From positions 62,001-126,000 of the forward strand of contig NZ_JAATUR010000002.1 of NCBI RefSeq assembly GCF_011881725.1: a stretch of DNA of 64,000 bases, given 5' to 3'. Positions 1 through 10,969 of the stretch are shown one piece after another. The notes beneath the pieces were generated by a model. The model ran no database searches. It was not told where the DNA came from and saw nothing but the letters and a program-made list of their open reading frames with translations. How positions within the stretch are numbered: the stretch's first letter is position 1; each line of letters starts with the position of its first letter. This DNA is from Escherichia coli (lineage in GTDB: Bacteria; Pseudomonadota; Gammaproteobacteria; Enterobacterales; Enterobacteriaceae). A program made the translations under genes and the position numbers.

Positions 1-3000
1 AAACGTCTGGCGGAAAAATTCATCAATCCGATGGGGCGGCAAACAGACGCTGCATTGTTCTCCGGTAAGCGGATGGATGATGAAGATGACGTTACCTACA
101 CTGCGCGCGGTGTAGCCGCTGATCCTGATGATGTCCTCTTTTCGGGGAACCGTGCAACACAGCCAGAATATGACGAATACGATCCGTTATTAAACGGTGC
201 GCCAATTACCGAACCTGTTGCCGCGGCAGCAGCTGCTACCACCGCGACGCAAAGCTGGGCCGCGCCGGTTGAACCTGTGACTCAGACACCGCCTGTTGCC
301 TCTGTTGATGTTCCACCTGCCCAACCAACTGTAGCCTGGCAGCCTGTACCGGGGCCGCAAACGGGCGAGCCGGTTATTGCCTCAGCGCCGGAAGGTTATC
401 CGCAACAACCTGTGCAGTCACAGCCGCCATATTATGCGCCTGCTGTGGAACAACCTGTTCAACAATCTTATTACGCACCTGCGCCTGAACAGCCAGTTCA
501 ACAGCCATATTATGCGCCTGCTGCGGAACAACCTGTTCAACAACCGTATTATGCACCAGTGCCTGAACAGCCAGTGGCTGATAACGCCTGGCAAGCCGCA
601 GAGTCGCATTCCACTTTTGCGGCTCAGTCTACATATCAGCCTGAGCAAACTTACCAGCAGCCAGCCGCTCAGGAGACGTTGCGTCAACAGCCGCAACCGG
701 TTGAACCTCAGCCTGTTGTGGAACCTGAACCGGTTGTTGAAGAAACAAAACCTGCACGTCCGCCGCTTTACTACTTTGAAGAAGTGGAGGAGAAGCGTGC
801 ACGCGAACGTGAGCAGCTTGCCGCCTGGTATCAGCCAATTCCCGAACCAGTTAAGGAACCTGAACCGATTAGACCTGTTCAGTCAGCGAAATCTGTTCAG
901 TCATCGTCGACTGTCGCCGCAGTTCCTCCGGTAGAAGCCGTGGCTGCTGTTTCGCCACTGGCATCAGGCGTGAAAAAAGCGACTCTGGCGACAGGTGCTG
1001 CCGCAACGGTTGCAGCACCTGTTTTTAGCCTGGCAAATAGCGGTGGACCTCGACCACAAGTGAAAGAGGGTATAGGCCCGCAGTTGCCACGACCAAAGCG
1101 TATTCGTGTTCCGACTCGTCGTGAACTGGCATCGTATGGCATCAAACTACCTTCACAGCGAGCCGCCGAAGAGAAAGCTCGCGAAGCGCAGCGCAATCAA
1201 TACGATTCTGGCGATCAGTATAACGATGATGAAATCGATGCGATGCAGCAAGATGAGTTGGCTCGTCAGTTCGCCCATACACAGCAGCAACGCTATGGCG
1301 AACAATATCAGCATGATGCGCCAGTTAACCCTGAAGATGAAGACGCAGCGACAGAGGCTGAACTGGCTCGTCAATTTGCCCAAACCCAACAGCAACGTTA
1401 TTCCGGTGAGCAACCTGCGGGGGCAAATCCATTCTCGCTGGAAGATTTTGAATTTTCACCGATGAAAGTGTTGGTGGATGATGGCCCACACGAGCCGCTG
1501 TTTACGCCAATTGTTGAGCAGCCGCAGCAACCGGTAGCGCCGCAGTCGCAATATCAGCAGCCGCAACAACCGGTAGCGCCGCAGCCACATTACCAGCAGC
1601 CGCAGCAGCCGGTAGCGCCGCAGCCGCAATATCAGCAGCCGCAGCAGCCGGTAGAGCCGCAGTCGCAGTATCAGCAGCCGCAACAACCGGTAGCTCCGCA
1701 GCCGCAAGATACCCTGCTTCATCCGTTGTTAATGCGCAACGGTGATAGCCGTCCGTTGCATAAACCAACTACGCCGCTACCCTCGCTGGATTTGCTGACG
1801 CCGCCGCCGAGCGAAGTGGAACCGGTAGATACCTTTGCGCTTGAGCAAATGGCACGTCTGGTAGAAGCACGCCTGGCCGATTTCCGCATTAAAGCAGATG
1901 TGGTCAATTATTCACCAGGTCCTGTAATCACCCGCTTTGAGTTGAATCTGGCTCCGGGCGTAAAAGCAGCACGTATTTCTAACCTGTCACGCGATCTTGC
2001 TCGTTCATTGTCGACCGTGGCGGTGCGCGTGGTTGAAGTCATTCCTGGCAAACCTTATGTAGGTCTGGAGTTACCGAACAAAAAACGACAAACCGTTTAT
2101 CTGCGAGAAGTGCTGGATAACGCGAAGTTCCGTGATAATCCATCGCCGCTGACGATTGTTTTGGGTAAAGATATCGCAGGCGATCCGGTTGTAGCCGACC
2201 TGGCCAAAATGCCTCACTTGCTGGTTGCGGGGACCACCGGTTCCGGTAAGTCGGTGGGTGTAAACGCCATGATCCTCAGCATGCTCTATAAAGCGCAGCC
2301 GGAAGATGTTCGTTTCATTATGATCGACCCGAAAATGCTGGAGCTTTCGGTTTATGAAGGCATTCCGCATCTGTTAACGGAAGTCGTTACCGACATGAAA
2401 GATGCTGCCAACGCTCTGCGCTGGTGCGTAAATGAAATGGAACGTCGTTATAAGCTGATGTCGGCACTGGGTGTGCGTAATTTGGCAGGGTATAACGAAA
2501 AAATTGCTGAAGCGGATCGAATGATGCGTCCGATTCCAGATCCATACTGGAAACCGGGTGACAGTATGGATGCCCAGCATCCAGTGCTGAAAAAAGAGCC
2601 GTACATTGTGGTGCTGGTGGATGAATTTGCCGACCTGATGATGACGGTAGGTAAAAAAGTGGAAGAGTTGATTGCGCGTCTGGCGCAAAAAGCGCGTGCT
2701 GCGGGTATCCACCTTGTGCTGGCAACGCAACGTCCATCGGTTGATGTAATTACTGGTCTGATTAAAGCGAACATTCCAACCCGTATCGCCTTTACCGTAT
2801 CCAGTAAGATCGACTCACGTACCATTCTCGATCAGGCTGGCGCGGAATCGTTACTTGGAATGGGGGATATGCTCTACTCCGGGCCGAACTCCACCATGCC
2901 GGTACGTGTTCACGGTGCTTTTGTTCGCGATCAGGAAGTTCATGCGGTGGTGCAGGACTGGAAAGCCCGTGGTCGTCCGCAGTATGTTGACGGCATCACT

Positions 3001-3249
3001 TCCGACAGTGAAAGTGAAGGCGGAGCCGGTGGTTTTGACGGGGCTGAAGAACTCGATCCGTTGTTCGATCAAGCAGTGGCGTTTGTCATTGAAAAACGTA
3101 AAGCGTCAATTTCAGGCGTACAGCGTCAGTTCCGCATTGGTTATAACCGTGCGGCGCGTATCGTCGAACAGATGGAAGCGCAGGGGATCGTCAGCGAACA
3201 GGGTCACAACGGTAATCGTGAAGTGCTGGCCCCTCCGCCGTTTGACTAA
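1..3249 (+). CDS. ftsK: DNA translocase FtsK, 3' part (5' end outside window)
   Basis: FtsK is the septum-anchored dsDNA translocase that clears the chromosome terminus through the closing septum and activates XerCD recombination at dif. The reading frame is open from base 1, so the N-terminal membrane segments and the true start lie upstream; 1082 codons are present of about 1330 in the family. A long Pro/Gln-rich linker (about 180-1720) contains two 13-codon repeat arrays and a duplicated ELARQFAxTQQQRY motif. The RecA-like motor follows, with Walker A GTTGSGKS at 2230-2253 and Walker [11 protein letters not shown] at 2608-2637. The winged-helix gamma domain that reads KOPS DNA motifs and contacts XerD is at about 3050-3246 (key segment [16 protein letters not shown]). 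Gene identity is certain. The linker differs from K-12 in repeat number and sequence, as is common for this region. Confidence 0.98.
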   Translation, partial: KRLAEKFINPMGRQTDAALFSGKRMDDEDDVTYTARGVAADPDDVLFSGNRATQPEYDEYDPLLNGAPITEPVAAAAAATTATQSWAAPVEPVTQTPPVASVDVPPAQPTVAWQPVPGPQTGEPVIASAPEGYPQQPVQSQPPYYAPAVEQPVQQSYYAPAPEQPVQQPYYAPAAEQPVQQPYYAPVPEQPVADNAWQAAESHSTFAAQSTYQPEQTYQQPAAQETLRQQPQPVEPQPVVEPEPVVEETKPARPPLYYFEEVEEKRAREREQLAAWYQPIPEPVKEPEPIRPVQSAKSVQSSSTVAAVPPVEAVAAVSPLASGVKKATLATGAAATVAAPVFSLANSGGPRPQVKEGIGPQLPRPKRIRVPTRRELASYGIKLPSQRAAEEKAREAQRNQYDSGDQYNDDEIDAMQQDELARQFAHTQQQRYGEQYQHDAPVNPEDEDAATEAELARQFAQTQQQRYSGEQPAGANPFSLEDFEFSPMKVLVDDGPHEPLFTPIVEQPQQPVAPQSQYQQPQQPVAPQPHYQQPQQPVAPQPQYQQPQQPVEPQSQYQQPQQPVAPQPQDTLLHPLLMRNGDSRPLHKPTTPLPSLDLLTPPPSEVEPVDTFALEQMARLVEARLADFRIKADVVNYSPGPVITRFELNLAPGVKAARISNLSRDLARSLSTVAVRVVEVIPGKPYVGLELPNKKRQTVYLREVLDNAKFRDNPSPLTIVLGKDIAGDPVVADLAKMPHLLVAGTTGSGKSVGVNAMILSMLYKAQPEDVRFIMIDPKMLELSVYEGIPHLLTEVVTDMKDAANALRWCVNEMERRYKLMSALGVRNLAGYNEKIAEADRMMRPIPDPYWKPGDSMDAQHPVLKKEPYIVVLVDEFADLMMTVGKKVEELIARLAQKARAAGIHLVLATQRPSVDVITGLIKANIPTRIAFTVSSKIDSRTILDQAGAESLLGMGDMLYSGPNSTMPVRVHGAFVRDQEVHAVVQDWKARGRPQYVDGITSDSESEGGAGGFDGAEELDPLFDQAVAFVIEKRKASISGVQRQFRIGYNRAARIVEQMEAQGIVSEQGHNGNREVLAPPPFD
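430..579 (+). repeat. In-gene 39-bp repeats (YYAPxxEQPVQQx) in ftsK linker
   Basis: Four consecutive 13-codon units begin at 430, 469, 508 and 547, each opening with two Tyr codons and encoding YYAP..EQPV. The 39-bp period keeps the frame whatever the copy number. They lie in the disordered linker of FtsK. Confidence 0.85.
1519..1707 (+). repeat. In-gene 39-bp repeats ([13 protein letters not shown]) in ftsK linker
   Basis: Five units start at 1519, 1558, 1597, 1636 and 1675, each encoding QPQQPVxPQ followed by a short variable tail; the last unit is cut to 11 codons. The period is again 39 bp. The array ends just before the conserved DTLLHPLL segment that leads into the motor domain. Confidence 0.88.
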
Positions 3250-3259
3250 TTAGTGCATC

Positions 3260-3296
3260 GTAGGCCGGATAAAACGCGATAAGCGTTGCATCCGGC
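3260..3296 (+). repeat. REP (palindromic unit) between ftsK and lolA
   Basis: This is a single repetitive extragenic palindrome beginning GTAGGCCGGATAA and ending GCATCCGGC, with an imperfect inverted repeat around GCGATAAGCG. It starts 10 bp after the ftsK stop codon. Such elements usually protect 3' ends of transcripts and can bind gyrase or IHF. Confidence 0.85.
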
Positions 3297-3371
3297 GCTC
3301 TATCAACTGAAAATTCAGTATTTTCTTCTTTCCTCAAGCTGATTATTAGCCTGGAATAGAGAGTAGAGGGA

Positions 3372-3387
3372 ACTCCCGTTCGGGAGT
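3372..3387. other. Perfect 16-nt inverted repeat in the lolA leader
   Basis: ACTCCCGTTCGGGAGT is a perfect palindrome ending 10 nt before the lolA Shine-Dalgarno (GAGG at 3398-3401). As RNA it would form a short hairpin; as DNA it could be an operator half-site pair. The preceding GGGA (3368-3371) could pair alternatively with the TCCC. No regulator is assigned. Confidence 0.5.
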
Positions 3388-3408
3388 GACGTAATTTGAG
3401 GAACAATG

Positions 3409-4020
3409 ATGAAAAAAATTGCCATCACCTGTGCATTACTCTCAAGCTTAGTTGCGACCAGCGTTTGGGCTGATGCCGCAAGCGATCTGAAAAGCCGTCT
3501 GGATAAGGTCAGCAGCTTCCACGCCAGCTTCACGCAAAAAGTGACTGACGGTAGCGGCGCGGCGGTGCAGGAAGGTCAGGGCGATCTGTGGGTGAAACGT
3601 CCAAACTTATTCAACTGGCATATGACTCAACCGGATGAAAGCATTCTGGTTTCTGACGGTAAAACTCTGTGGTTCTATAACCCATTCGTTGAGCAAGCTA
3701 CGGCAACCTGGCTGAAAGATGCCACAGGGAATACGCCGTTTATGCTGATTGCGCGTAACCAGTCCAGCGACTGGCAGCAGTACAACATCAAACAGAACGG
3801 CGATGATTTTGTCCTGACACCTAAAACCAGCAATGGCAACCTGAAGCAGTTCACTATTAACGTGGGCCGTGATGGTACCATCCATCAGTTCAGCGCGGTG
3901 GAACAGGACGACCAGCGCAGCAGTTATCAGTTGAAATCCCAGCAAAATGGGGCTGTGGATGCAGCGAAATTTACCTTCACCCCGCCGCAAGGCGTAACGG
4001 TAGATGATCAACGTAAGTAG
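3409..4020 (+). CDS. lolA: Outer-membrane lipoprotein carrier protein LolA
   Basis: LolA is the periplasmic chaperone that takes mature lipoproteins from the LolCDE transporter and passes them to LolB at the outer membrane. The 203-residue protein has a clear Sec signal peptide of about 21 residues (KK, a hydrophobic stretch, cleavage after SVWA before DAASDL). Two ATGs are adjacent (3406 and 3409). I chose the second because it sits 7 nt from GAGG and gives the usual family length; the first would add one Met. It is followed after only 10 nt by rarA, so the two are probably co-transcribed. A small inverted repeat lies in the leader. Confidence 0.96.
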   Translation: MKKIAITCALLSSLVATSVWADAASDLKSRLDKVSSFHASFTQKVTDGSGAAVQEGQGDLWVKRPNLFNWHMTQPDESILVSDGKTLWFYNPFVEQATATWLKDATGNTPFMLIARNQSSDWQQYNIKQNGDDFVLTPKTSNGNLKQFTINVGRDGTIHQFSAVEQDDQRSSYQLKSQQNGAVDAAKFTFTPPQGVTVDDQRK

Positions 4021-4030
4021 AGGCACCTGA

Positions 4031-5374
4031 GTGAGCAATCTGTCGCTCGATTTTTCGGATAATACTTTTCAACCTCTGGCCGCGCGTATGCGGCCAGAAA
4101 ATTTAGCACAGTATATCGGCCAGCAACATTTGCTGGCTGCGGGGAAGCCGTTGCCGCGCGCTATCGAAGCCGGACACCTGCATTCCATGATCCTCTGGGG
4201 GCCGCCGGGAACCGGTAAAACCACCCTCGCGGAAGTGATCGCCCGTTATGCAAATGCTGATGTGGAACGTATTTCTGCCGTCACCTCTGGCGTGAAAGAA
4301 ATTCGCGAAGCGATAGAGCGCGCACGGCAAAACCGCAATGCCGGTCGCCGTACCATTTTGTTTGTCGATGAAGTGCACCGTTTCAACAAAAGTCAGCAGG
4401 ATGCTTTTCTACCGCACATTGAAGATGGCACCATCACGTTTATTGGTGCAACAACCGAAAACCCGTCATTTGAGCTTAACTCAGCATTGCTTTCGCGTGC
4501 TCGTGTCTACTTACTCAAGTCTCTGACCACCGAGGATATTGAACAAGTACTGACTCAGGCGATGGAAGACAAAAACCGTGGCTATGGCGGGCAGGATATT
4601 GTTCTGCCAGATGAAACACGACGCGCCATTGCTGAACTGGTGAATGGCGACGCGCGTCGAGCGTTAAATACGCTGGAAATGATGGCGGATATGGCCGAAG
4701 TCGGTGACAGCGGAAAACGTGTCCTGAAGACGGAATTACTCACTGAAATTGCTGGCGAGCGTAGCGCCCGTTTCGATAACAAAGGCGATCGCTTTTACGA
4801 TCTAATTTCCGCGCTGCATAAATCTGTACGCGGTAGCGCTCCTGATGCCGCGCTGTATTGGTATGCGCGAATTATTACTGCGGGCGGTGATCCTTTATAT
4901 GTCGCACGTCGCTGCCTGGCGATTGCTTCAGAAGATATCGGTAATGCCGATCCGCGGGCGATGCAGGTGGCAATTGCCGCCTGGGATTGCTTTACCCGCG
5001 TAGGCCCGGCAGAAGGTGAACGCGCCATTGCCCAGGCAATTGTTTATCTCGCTTGCGCGCCAAAAAGTAATGCTGTCTATACTGCGTTCAAAGCCGCGTT
5101 AGCTGATGCCCGTGAACGTCCGGACTATGATGTACCGGTACACCTGCGTAATGCGCCAACCAAACTGATGAAGGAAATGGGCTACGGACAGGAATATCGT
5201 TACGCCCACGATGAAGCAAACGCTTATGCTGCCGGTGAGGTTTACTTCCCGCCGGAAATAGCACAAACGCGCTATTATTTCCCGACAAACAGAGGCCTTG
5301 AAGGCAAGATTGGCGAAAAGCTCGCCTGGCTGGCTGAACAGGATCAAAATAGCCCCATAAAACGCTACCGTTAA
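4031..5374 (+). CDS. rarA: Replication-associated recombination protein A (RarA/MgsA), AAA+ ATPase
   Basis: RarA is a AAA+ clamp-loader-like ATPase that acts at stalled replication forks and interacts with SSB; it is the bacterial homologue of Mgs1/WRNIP1. The protein is 447 residues, the normal length, and starts at a GTG. Walker A GPPGTGKT is at residues 57-64 and the Walker B/DEVH box at about 109-116, followed by sensor-1 GATTENPS. The C-terminal tetramerisation domain is complete. It follows lolA by 10 nt and precedes serS by 90 nt. An old alternative name in E. coli is ycaJ. Confidence 0.96.
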   Translation: MSNLSLDFSDNTFQPLAARMRPENLAQYIGQQHLLAAGKPLPRAIEAGHLHSMILWGPPGTGKTTLAEVIARYANADVERISAVTSGVKEIREAIERARQNRNAGRRTILFVDEVHRFNKSQQDAFLPHIEDGTITFIGATTENPSFELNSALLSRARVYLLKSLTTEDIEQVLTQAMEDKNRGYGGQDIVLPDETRRAIAELVNGDARRALNTLEMMADMAEVGDSGKRVLKTELLTEIAGERSARFDNKGDRFYDLISALHKSVRGSAPDAALYWYARIITAGGDPLYVARRCLAIASEDIGNADPRAMQVAIAAWDCFTRVGPAEGERAIAQAIVYLACAPKSNAVYTAFKAALADARERPDYDVPVHLRNAPTKLMKEMGYGQEYRYAHDEANAYAAGEVYFPPEIAQTRYYFPTNRGLEGKIGEKLAWLAEQDQNSPIKRYR

Positions 5375-5443
5375 TGTTATCGTTGCGGTAATGTTGTTAC
5401 TGTATCCCTGTGGTCGCAGGCTGTGGCCACATCTCCCATTTAA

Positions 5444-6757
<1,314 letters not shown>

Positions 6758-6778
6758 CATCCAATTTTTTGACTCTAT

Positions 6779-6802
6779 AAAGCGCCTTCGGGCGCTTTTT
6801 TT
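6779..6802 (+). terminator. Rho-independent terminator of serS
   Basis: The stem AAAGCGCC / GGCGCTTT closes a TTCG tetraloop and runs into a stretch of T. The cUUCGg loop is exceptionally stable. Confidence 0.93.
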
Positions 6803-6810
6803 GTCTCCCT

Positions 6811-6824
6811 TTGATATCAAACAA
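6811..6824 (+). promoter_or_regulatory. FNR-like box upstream of dmsA
   Basis: TTGAT-ATCA-AACAA matches the FNR consensus TTGAT-N4-ATCAA with one mismatch. It lies between the serS terminator and dmsA. dmsABC is known to be FNR-activated under anaerobiosis. If the box is centred at -41.5, transcription would start near 6859, leaving a leader of about 135 nt. Confidence 0.75.
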
Positions 6825-6994
6825 TAATTACAGCTGACTTAAGCGCAATACTACTTTCGAGTGAAAATCTTCCTATCTCGTTGATTTTCAAATCATTCGA
6901 TGTATACAAACCTATATAGCGATCGGCTATTGAAATAATTACACAATACGGTTTGTTACTGGAATCAATCGTGAGCAAGCTTGAGTGAGCCATT

Positions 6995-9439
6995 ATGAAA
7001 ACGAAAATTCCTGATGCGGTTTTGGCTGCTGAGGTGAGTCGCCGTGGTTTGGTAAAAACGACAGCGATCGGCGGCCTGGCGATGGCCAGCAGCGCGTTAA
7101 CCTTACCTTTTAGTCGGATAGCGCACGCTGTTGATAGCGCCATTCCGGCAAATTCAGACGAAAAGGTTATCTGGAGCGCCTGCACCGTTAACTGTGGCAG
7201 CCGTTGCCCGCTACGTATGCACGTAGTGGACGGTGAAATCAAATATGTCGAAACAGATAATACCGGTGATGATAATTACGATGGACTGCACCAGGTACGC
7301 GCCTGTCTGCGTGGGCGTTCCATGCGTCGCCGCGTTTATAACCCGGACCGCCTGAAATATCCGATGAAACGAGTCGGTGCTCGTGGCGAAGGCAAATTTG
7401 AGCGCATTAGTTGGGAAGAAGCCTACGATATTATCGCTACCAATATGCAGCGCCTGATTAAAGAGTACGGTAACGAATCCATCTACCTGAATTACGGTAC
7501 CGGTACGCTGGGCGGCACTATGACTCGTTCCTGGCCGCCGGGAAATACCCTGGTAGCGCGTTTGATGAACTGCTGCGGCGGTTATCTGAACCATTATGGT
7601 GACTACTCTTCCGCGCAAATAGCCGAAGGTCTGAACTATACCTATGGCGGCTGGGCCGATGGTAACAGTCCGTCAGATATCGAAAACAGTAAACTGGTGG
7701 TGCTGTTTGGTAACAACCCTGGTGAGACGCGTATGAGCGGCGGCGGGGTGACCTATTACCTGGAGCAGGCGCGGCAAAAATCAAATGCACGAATGATCAT
7801 TATCGATCCGCGCTATACCGATACGGGCGCCGGACGCGAAGATGAATGGATCCCTATTCGTCCGGGAACAGATGCTGCACTGGTTAACGGTCTGGCGTAT
7901 GTCATGATCACCGAAAACCTGGTTGATCAGGAATTCCTCGACAAATATTGTGTCGGCTACGACGAAAAGACGTTGCCAGCCAGCGCGCCGAAAAATGGTC
8001 ACTATAAAGCGTATATCCTGGGTGACGGGCCAGACGGTGTTGCCAAAACACCGGAATGGGCCTCGCAAATTACCGGCATCCCGGCAGATAAAATCATTAA
8101 ACTTGCTCGTGAAATTGGTAGCACCAAACCGGCATTTATTAGCCAGGGATGGGGACCGCAGCGCCATGCTAACGGCGAAATCGCCACGCGTGCCATTTCG
8201 ATGCTGGCAATTCTCACCGGGAACGTCGGTATTAACGGTGGTAACAGTGGTGCGCGAGAAGGTTCATATAGCTTACCGTTTGTACGCATGCCGACCCTGG
8301 AAAACCCGATTCAGACCAGCATTTCCATGTTTATGTGGACCGATGCAATTGAACGTGGCCCGGAAATGACGGCGCTTCGTGACGGTGTGCGCGGTAAAGA
8401 TAAACTGGATGTTCCGATCAAGATGATCTGGAACTATGCTGGTAACTGCCTGATTAACCAACATTCGGAAATCAACCGTACCCATGAAATCCTCCAGGAT
8501 GATAAGAAGTGTGAGTTGATTGTGGTTATCGACTGCCACATGACTTCATCAGCGAAATATGCTGACATCCTGCTGCCGGACTGCACTGCCTCCGAACAGA
8601 TGGACTTTGCGCTGGATGCTTCCTGCGGAAATATGTCTTACGTGATTTTCAATGACCGGGTCATTAAACCGCGCTTTGAATGTAAGACTATTTACGAGAT
8701 GACCAGCGAACTGGCAAAACGTCTTGGCGTCGAGCAACAGTTTACTGAAGGTCGTACGCAGGAAGAGTGGATGCGTCACCTGTATGCCCAGTCGCGGGAA
8801 GCGATTCCGGAACTGCCAACCTTTGAAGAGTTCCGCAAACAGGGGATCTTTAAAAAGCGTGATCCGCAAGGGCATCATGTTGCTTACAAAGCCTTCCGTG
8901 AAGATCCGCAGGCTAATCCATTGACCACGCCATCGGGCAAAATCGAAATCTATTCACAGGCGCTGGCTGACATTGCCGCCACCTGGGAATTGCCGGAAGG
9001 CGATGTGATCGATCCGCTGCCGATCTACACTCCGGGCTTTGAAAGTTATCAGGATCCGCTGAACAAACAGTATCCACTGCAACTTACGGGTTTCCACTAC
9101 AAATCCCGCGTTCACTCCACCTACGGCAACGTAGACGTGCTGAAAGCAGCCTGCCGTCAGGAAATGTGGATCAACCCACTTGATGCGCAAAAACGCGGTA
9201 TCAGCAACGGCGATAAGGTACGGATCTTTAACGATCGTGGTGAAGTCCATATTGAGGCGAAAGTGACGCCACGAATGATGCCGGGCGTGGTCGCTCTGGG
9301 CGAAGGAGCCTGGTATGACCCGGATGCGAAACGTGTCGATAAGGGCGGTTGTATTAACGTACTGACCACTCAACGTCCGTCTCCTCTTGCCAAGGGGAAT
9401 CCGTCACATACAAACCTTGTTCAGGTTGAGAAGGTGTAA
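6995..9439 (+). CDS. dmsA: Anaerobic dimethyl sulfoxide reductase, catalytic subunit A
   Basis: DmsA is the molybdopterin (bis-MGD) catalytic subunit of DMSO reductase, which uses DMSO or TMAO as anaerobic electron acceptors; it is exported folded and faces the periplasm. The 814-residue precursor carries a Tat signal with the twin-arginine motif SRRGLVK (Arg16-Arg17) and a hydrophobic stretch ending near AHA. The FS0 cluster cysteines are in CTVNCGSRC with a downstream ACLRGRS. The Mo-ligand serine sits in the YGDYSSAQ segment. Full-length with no disruption. dmsB follows after 10 nt and dmsC after that, forming one operon. An FNR-like box lies upstream. Confidence 0.98.
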   Translation: MKTKIPDAVLAAEVSRRGLVKTTAIGGLAMASSALTLPFSRIAHAVDSAIPANSDEKVIWSACTVNCGSRCPLRMHVVDGEIKYVETDNTGDDNYDGLHQVRACLRGRSMRRRVYNPDRLKYPMKRVGARGEGKFERISWEEAYDIIATNMQRLIKEYGNESIYLNYGTGTLGGTMTRSWPPGNTLVARLMNCCGGYLNHYGDYSSAQIAEGLNYTYGGWADGNSPSDIENSKLVVLFGNNPGETRMSGGGVTYYLEQARQKSNARMIIIDPRYTDTGAGREDEWIPIRPGTDAALVNGLAYVMITENLVDQEFLDKYCVGYDEKTLPASAPKNGHYKAYILGDGPDGVAKTPEWASQITGIPADKIIKLAREIGSTKPAFISQGWGPQRHANGEIATRAISMLAILTGNVGINGGNSGAREGSYSLPFVRMPTLENPIQTSISMFMWTDAIERGPEMTALRDGVRGKDKLDVPIKMIWNYAGNCLINQHSEINRTHEILQDDKKCELIVVIDCHMTSSAKYADILLPDCTASEQMDFALDASCGNMSYVIFNDRVIKPRFECKTIYEMTSELAKRLGVEQQFTEGRTQEEWMRHLYAQSREAIPELPTFEEFRKQGIFKKRDPQGHHVAYKAFREDPQANPLTTPSGKIEIYSQALADIAATWELPEGDVIDPLPIYTPGFESYQDPLNKQYPLQLTGFHYKSRVHSTYGNVDVLKAACRQEMWINPLDAQKRGISNGDKVRIFNDRGEVHIEAKVTPRMMPGVVALGEGAWYDPDAKRVDKGGCINVLTTQRPSPLAKGNPSHTNLVQVEKV

Positions 9440-9449
9440 GGAGTAACCG

Positions 9450-10067
9450 ATGACAACCCAGTATGGATTTTTTATTGATTCCAGCCGTTGCACCGGTTGC
9501 AAAACCTGCGAGCTGGCCTGTAAAGACTATAAAGATCTGACGCCGGAAGTCAGCTTCCGCCGCATTTATGAATATGCTGGCGGCGACTGGCAGGAAGATA
9601 ACGGTGTCTGGCATCAGAATGTGTTTGCCTACTATCTGTCGATTTCATGCAACCACTGTGAAGATCCGGCGTGTACCAAAGTCTGCCCGAGCGGCGCGAT
9701 GCATAAACGCGAAGATGGTTTTGTCGTGGTCGATGAAGATGTGTGCATTGGCTGCCGCTACTGTCATATGGCCTGCCCGTACGGCGCGCCGCAGTACAAC
9801 GCAACCAAAGGTCATATGACCAAATGCGACGGCTGCTATGACCGCGTTGCTGAGGGTAAAAAACCGATCTGTGTCGAATCTTGTCCGCTACGTGCACTGG
9901 ATTTCGGCCCTATCGACGAGCTGCGTAAAAAACATGGCGAGCTGGCGGCAGTTGCGCCGCTGCCGCGTGCGCACTTCACCAAACCGAATATTGTGATCAA
10001 ACCTAACGCTAATAGCCGCCCAACCGGGGATACCACTGGCTATCTGGCAAACCCGAAGGAGGTGTGA
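9450..10067 (+). CDS. dmsB: Anaerobic DMSO reductase, iron-sulfur subunit B
   Basis: DmsB carries four [4Fe-4S] clusters that pass electrons from DmsC to DmsA. Cysteine motifs are visible in order: CTGCKTCELAC, CNHCEDPACTKVCP, CIGCRYCHMACP, and CDGCYDRV with a later CVESCP. Length is 205 residues, as expected. The RBS AAGGAG lies at the end of dmsA, and the stop is separated from the dmsC ATG by one base, implying translational coupling. Confidence 0.98.
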   Translation: MTTQYGFFIDSSRCTGCKTCELACKDYKDLTPEVSFRRIYEYAGGDWQEDNGVWHQNVFAYYLSISCNHCEDPACTKVCPSGAMHKREDGFVVVDEDVCIGCRYCHMACPYGAPQYNATKGHMTKCDGCYDRVAEGKKPICVESCPLRALDFGPIDELRKKHGELAAVAPLPRAHFTKPNIVIKPNANSRPTGDTTGYLANPKEV

Positions 10068-10068
10068 G

Positions 10069-10932
10069 ATGGGAAGTGGATGGCATGAATGGCCGCTGAT
10101 GATCTTCACGGTCTTCGGGCAATGTGTGGCGGGTGGTTTTATCGTTCTGGCATTGGCACTGCTCAAAGGTGACCTGCGAGCAGAAGCCCAGCAGCGTGTT
10201 ATCGCCTGCATGTTTGGCTTATGGGTGCTGATGGGCATTGGCTTTATCGCCTCTATGCTCCATCTTGGCTCACCAATGCGCGCCTTTAACTCTCTGAACA
10301 GGGTGGGGGCTTCAGCTCTCAGTAACGAAATCGCCAGCGGTTCGATCTTTTTTGCCGTAGGTGGAATCGGTTGGTTGTTGGCAATGCTGAAAAAATTGTC
10401 ACCGGCATTACGCACGCTTTGGTTGGTGGTGACGATGGTTCTCGGTGTGGTCTTTGTCTGGATGATGGTGCGTGTCTATAACAGCATCGATACCGTACCG
10501 ACCTGGTACAGCATCTGGACACCGATGGGCTTTTTCCTGACCATGTTTATGGGCGGCCCGTTACTGGGTTACCTGTTGCTGAGTCTGGCTGGCGTCGATG
10601 GCTGGGCGATGCGTTTGCTGCCTGCGATTTCCGTATTGGCACTGGTGGTGAGTGGCGTGATGTCAGTGATGCAGGGCGCAGAGCTGGCGACCATTCATAG
10701 CTCTGTGCAGCAGGCCGCAGCGCTAGTGCCAGATTATGGTGCGCTAATGGCCTGGCGGATCGTGCTTTTGGCCGTGGCCATGTGCTTGTGGATTGCACCG
10801 CAGGTGAAAGGCTTTCAGCCTGCTGTGCCTCTGCTTTCCGTATCATTCATCCTGCTTCTCGCCGGGGAGTTAATCGGCCGCGGGGTATTCTACGGTTTGC
10901 ATATGACCGTTGGCATGGCCGTTGCCAGTTAA
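10069..10932 (+). CDS. dmsC: Anaerobic DMSO reductase, membrane anchor subunit C
   Basis: DmsC is the inner-membrane anchor that oxidises menaquinol and feeds DmsB. The 287-residue product is very hydrophobic, with about eight predicted membrane helices and family features such as the early GxWHEWPLMIFTVFGQC-like segment. It is the last gene of dmsABC and ends at a strong terminator facing ycaC. Confidence 0.97.
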   Translation: MGSGWHEWPLMIFTVFGQCVAGGFIVLALALLKGDLRAEAQQRVIACMFGLWVLMGIGFIASMLHLGSPMRAFNSLNRVGASALSNEIASGSIFFAVGGIGWLLAMLKKLSPALRTLWLVVTMVLGVVFVWMMVRVYNSIDTVPTWYSIWTPMGFFLTMFMGGPLLGYLLLSLAGVDGWAMRLLPAISVLALVVSGVMSVMQGAELATIHSSVQQAAALVPDYGALMAWRIVLLAVAMCLWIAPQVKGFQPAVPLLSVSFILLLAGELIGRGVFYGLHMTVGMAVAS

Positions 10933-10940
10933 GGTGCAGT

Positions 10941-10969
10941 AACCGGGGCTTTGGCCCCGGTTCTCTTTT
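10941..10969 (+). terminator. Terminator after dmsC, between convergent dmsC and ycaC
   Basis: AACCGGGGC-TTTG-GCCCCGGTT forms a 9-bp GC-rich stem followed by CTCTTTTATTT. The opposite strand has only a weak T tract, so it mainly serves dmsC. It abuts the ycaC stop codon. Confidence 0.88.

Noticed and set aside
1456-1768. Repetitive minus-strand frames opposite ftsK
   Set aside because: They mirror the 39-bp repeats of the FtsK linker and have no support of their own.
6817-7242. Minus-strand frame covering the dmsA leader and 5' end
   Set aside because: It is antisense to the conserved dmsA start and Tat signal, with no ribosome site or family resemblance.
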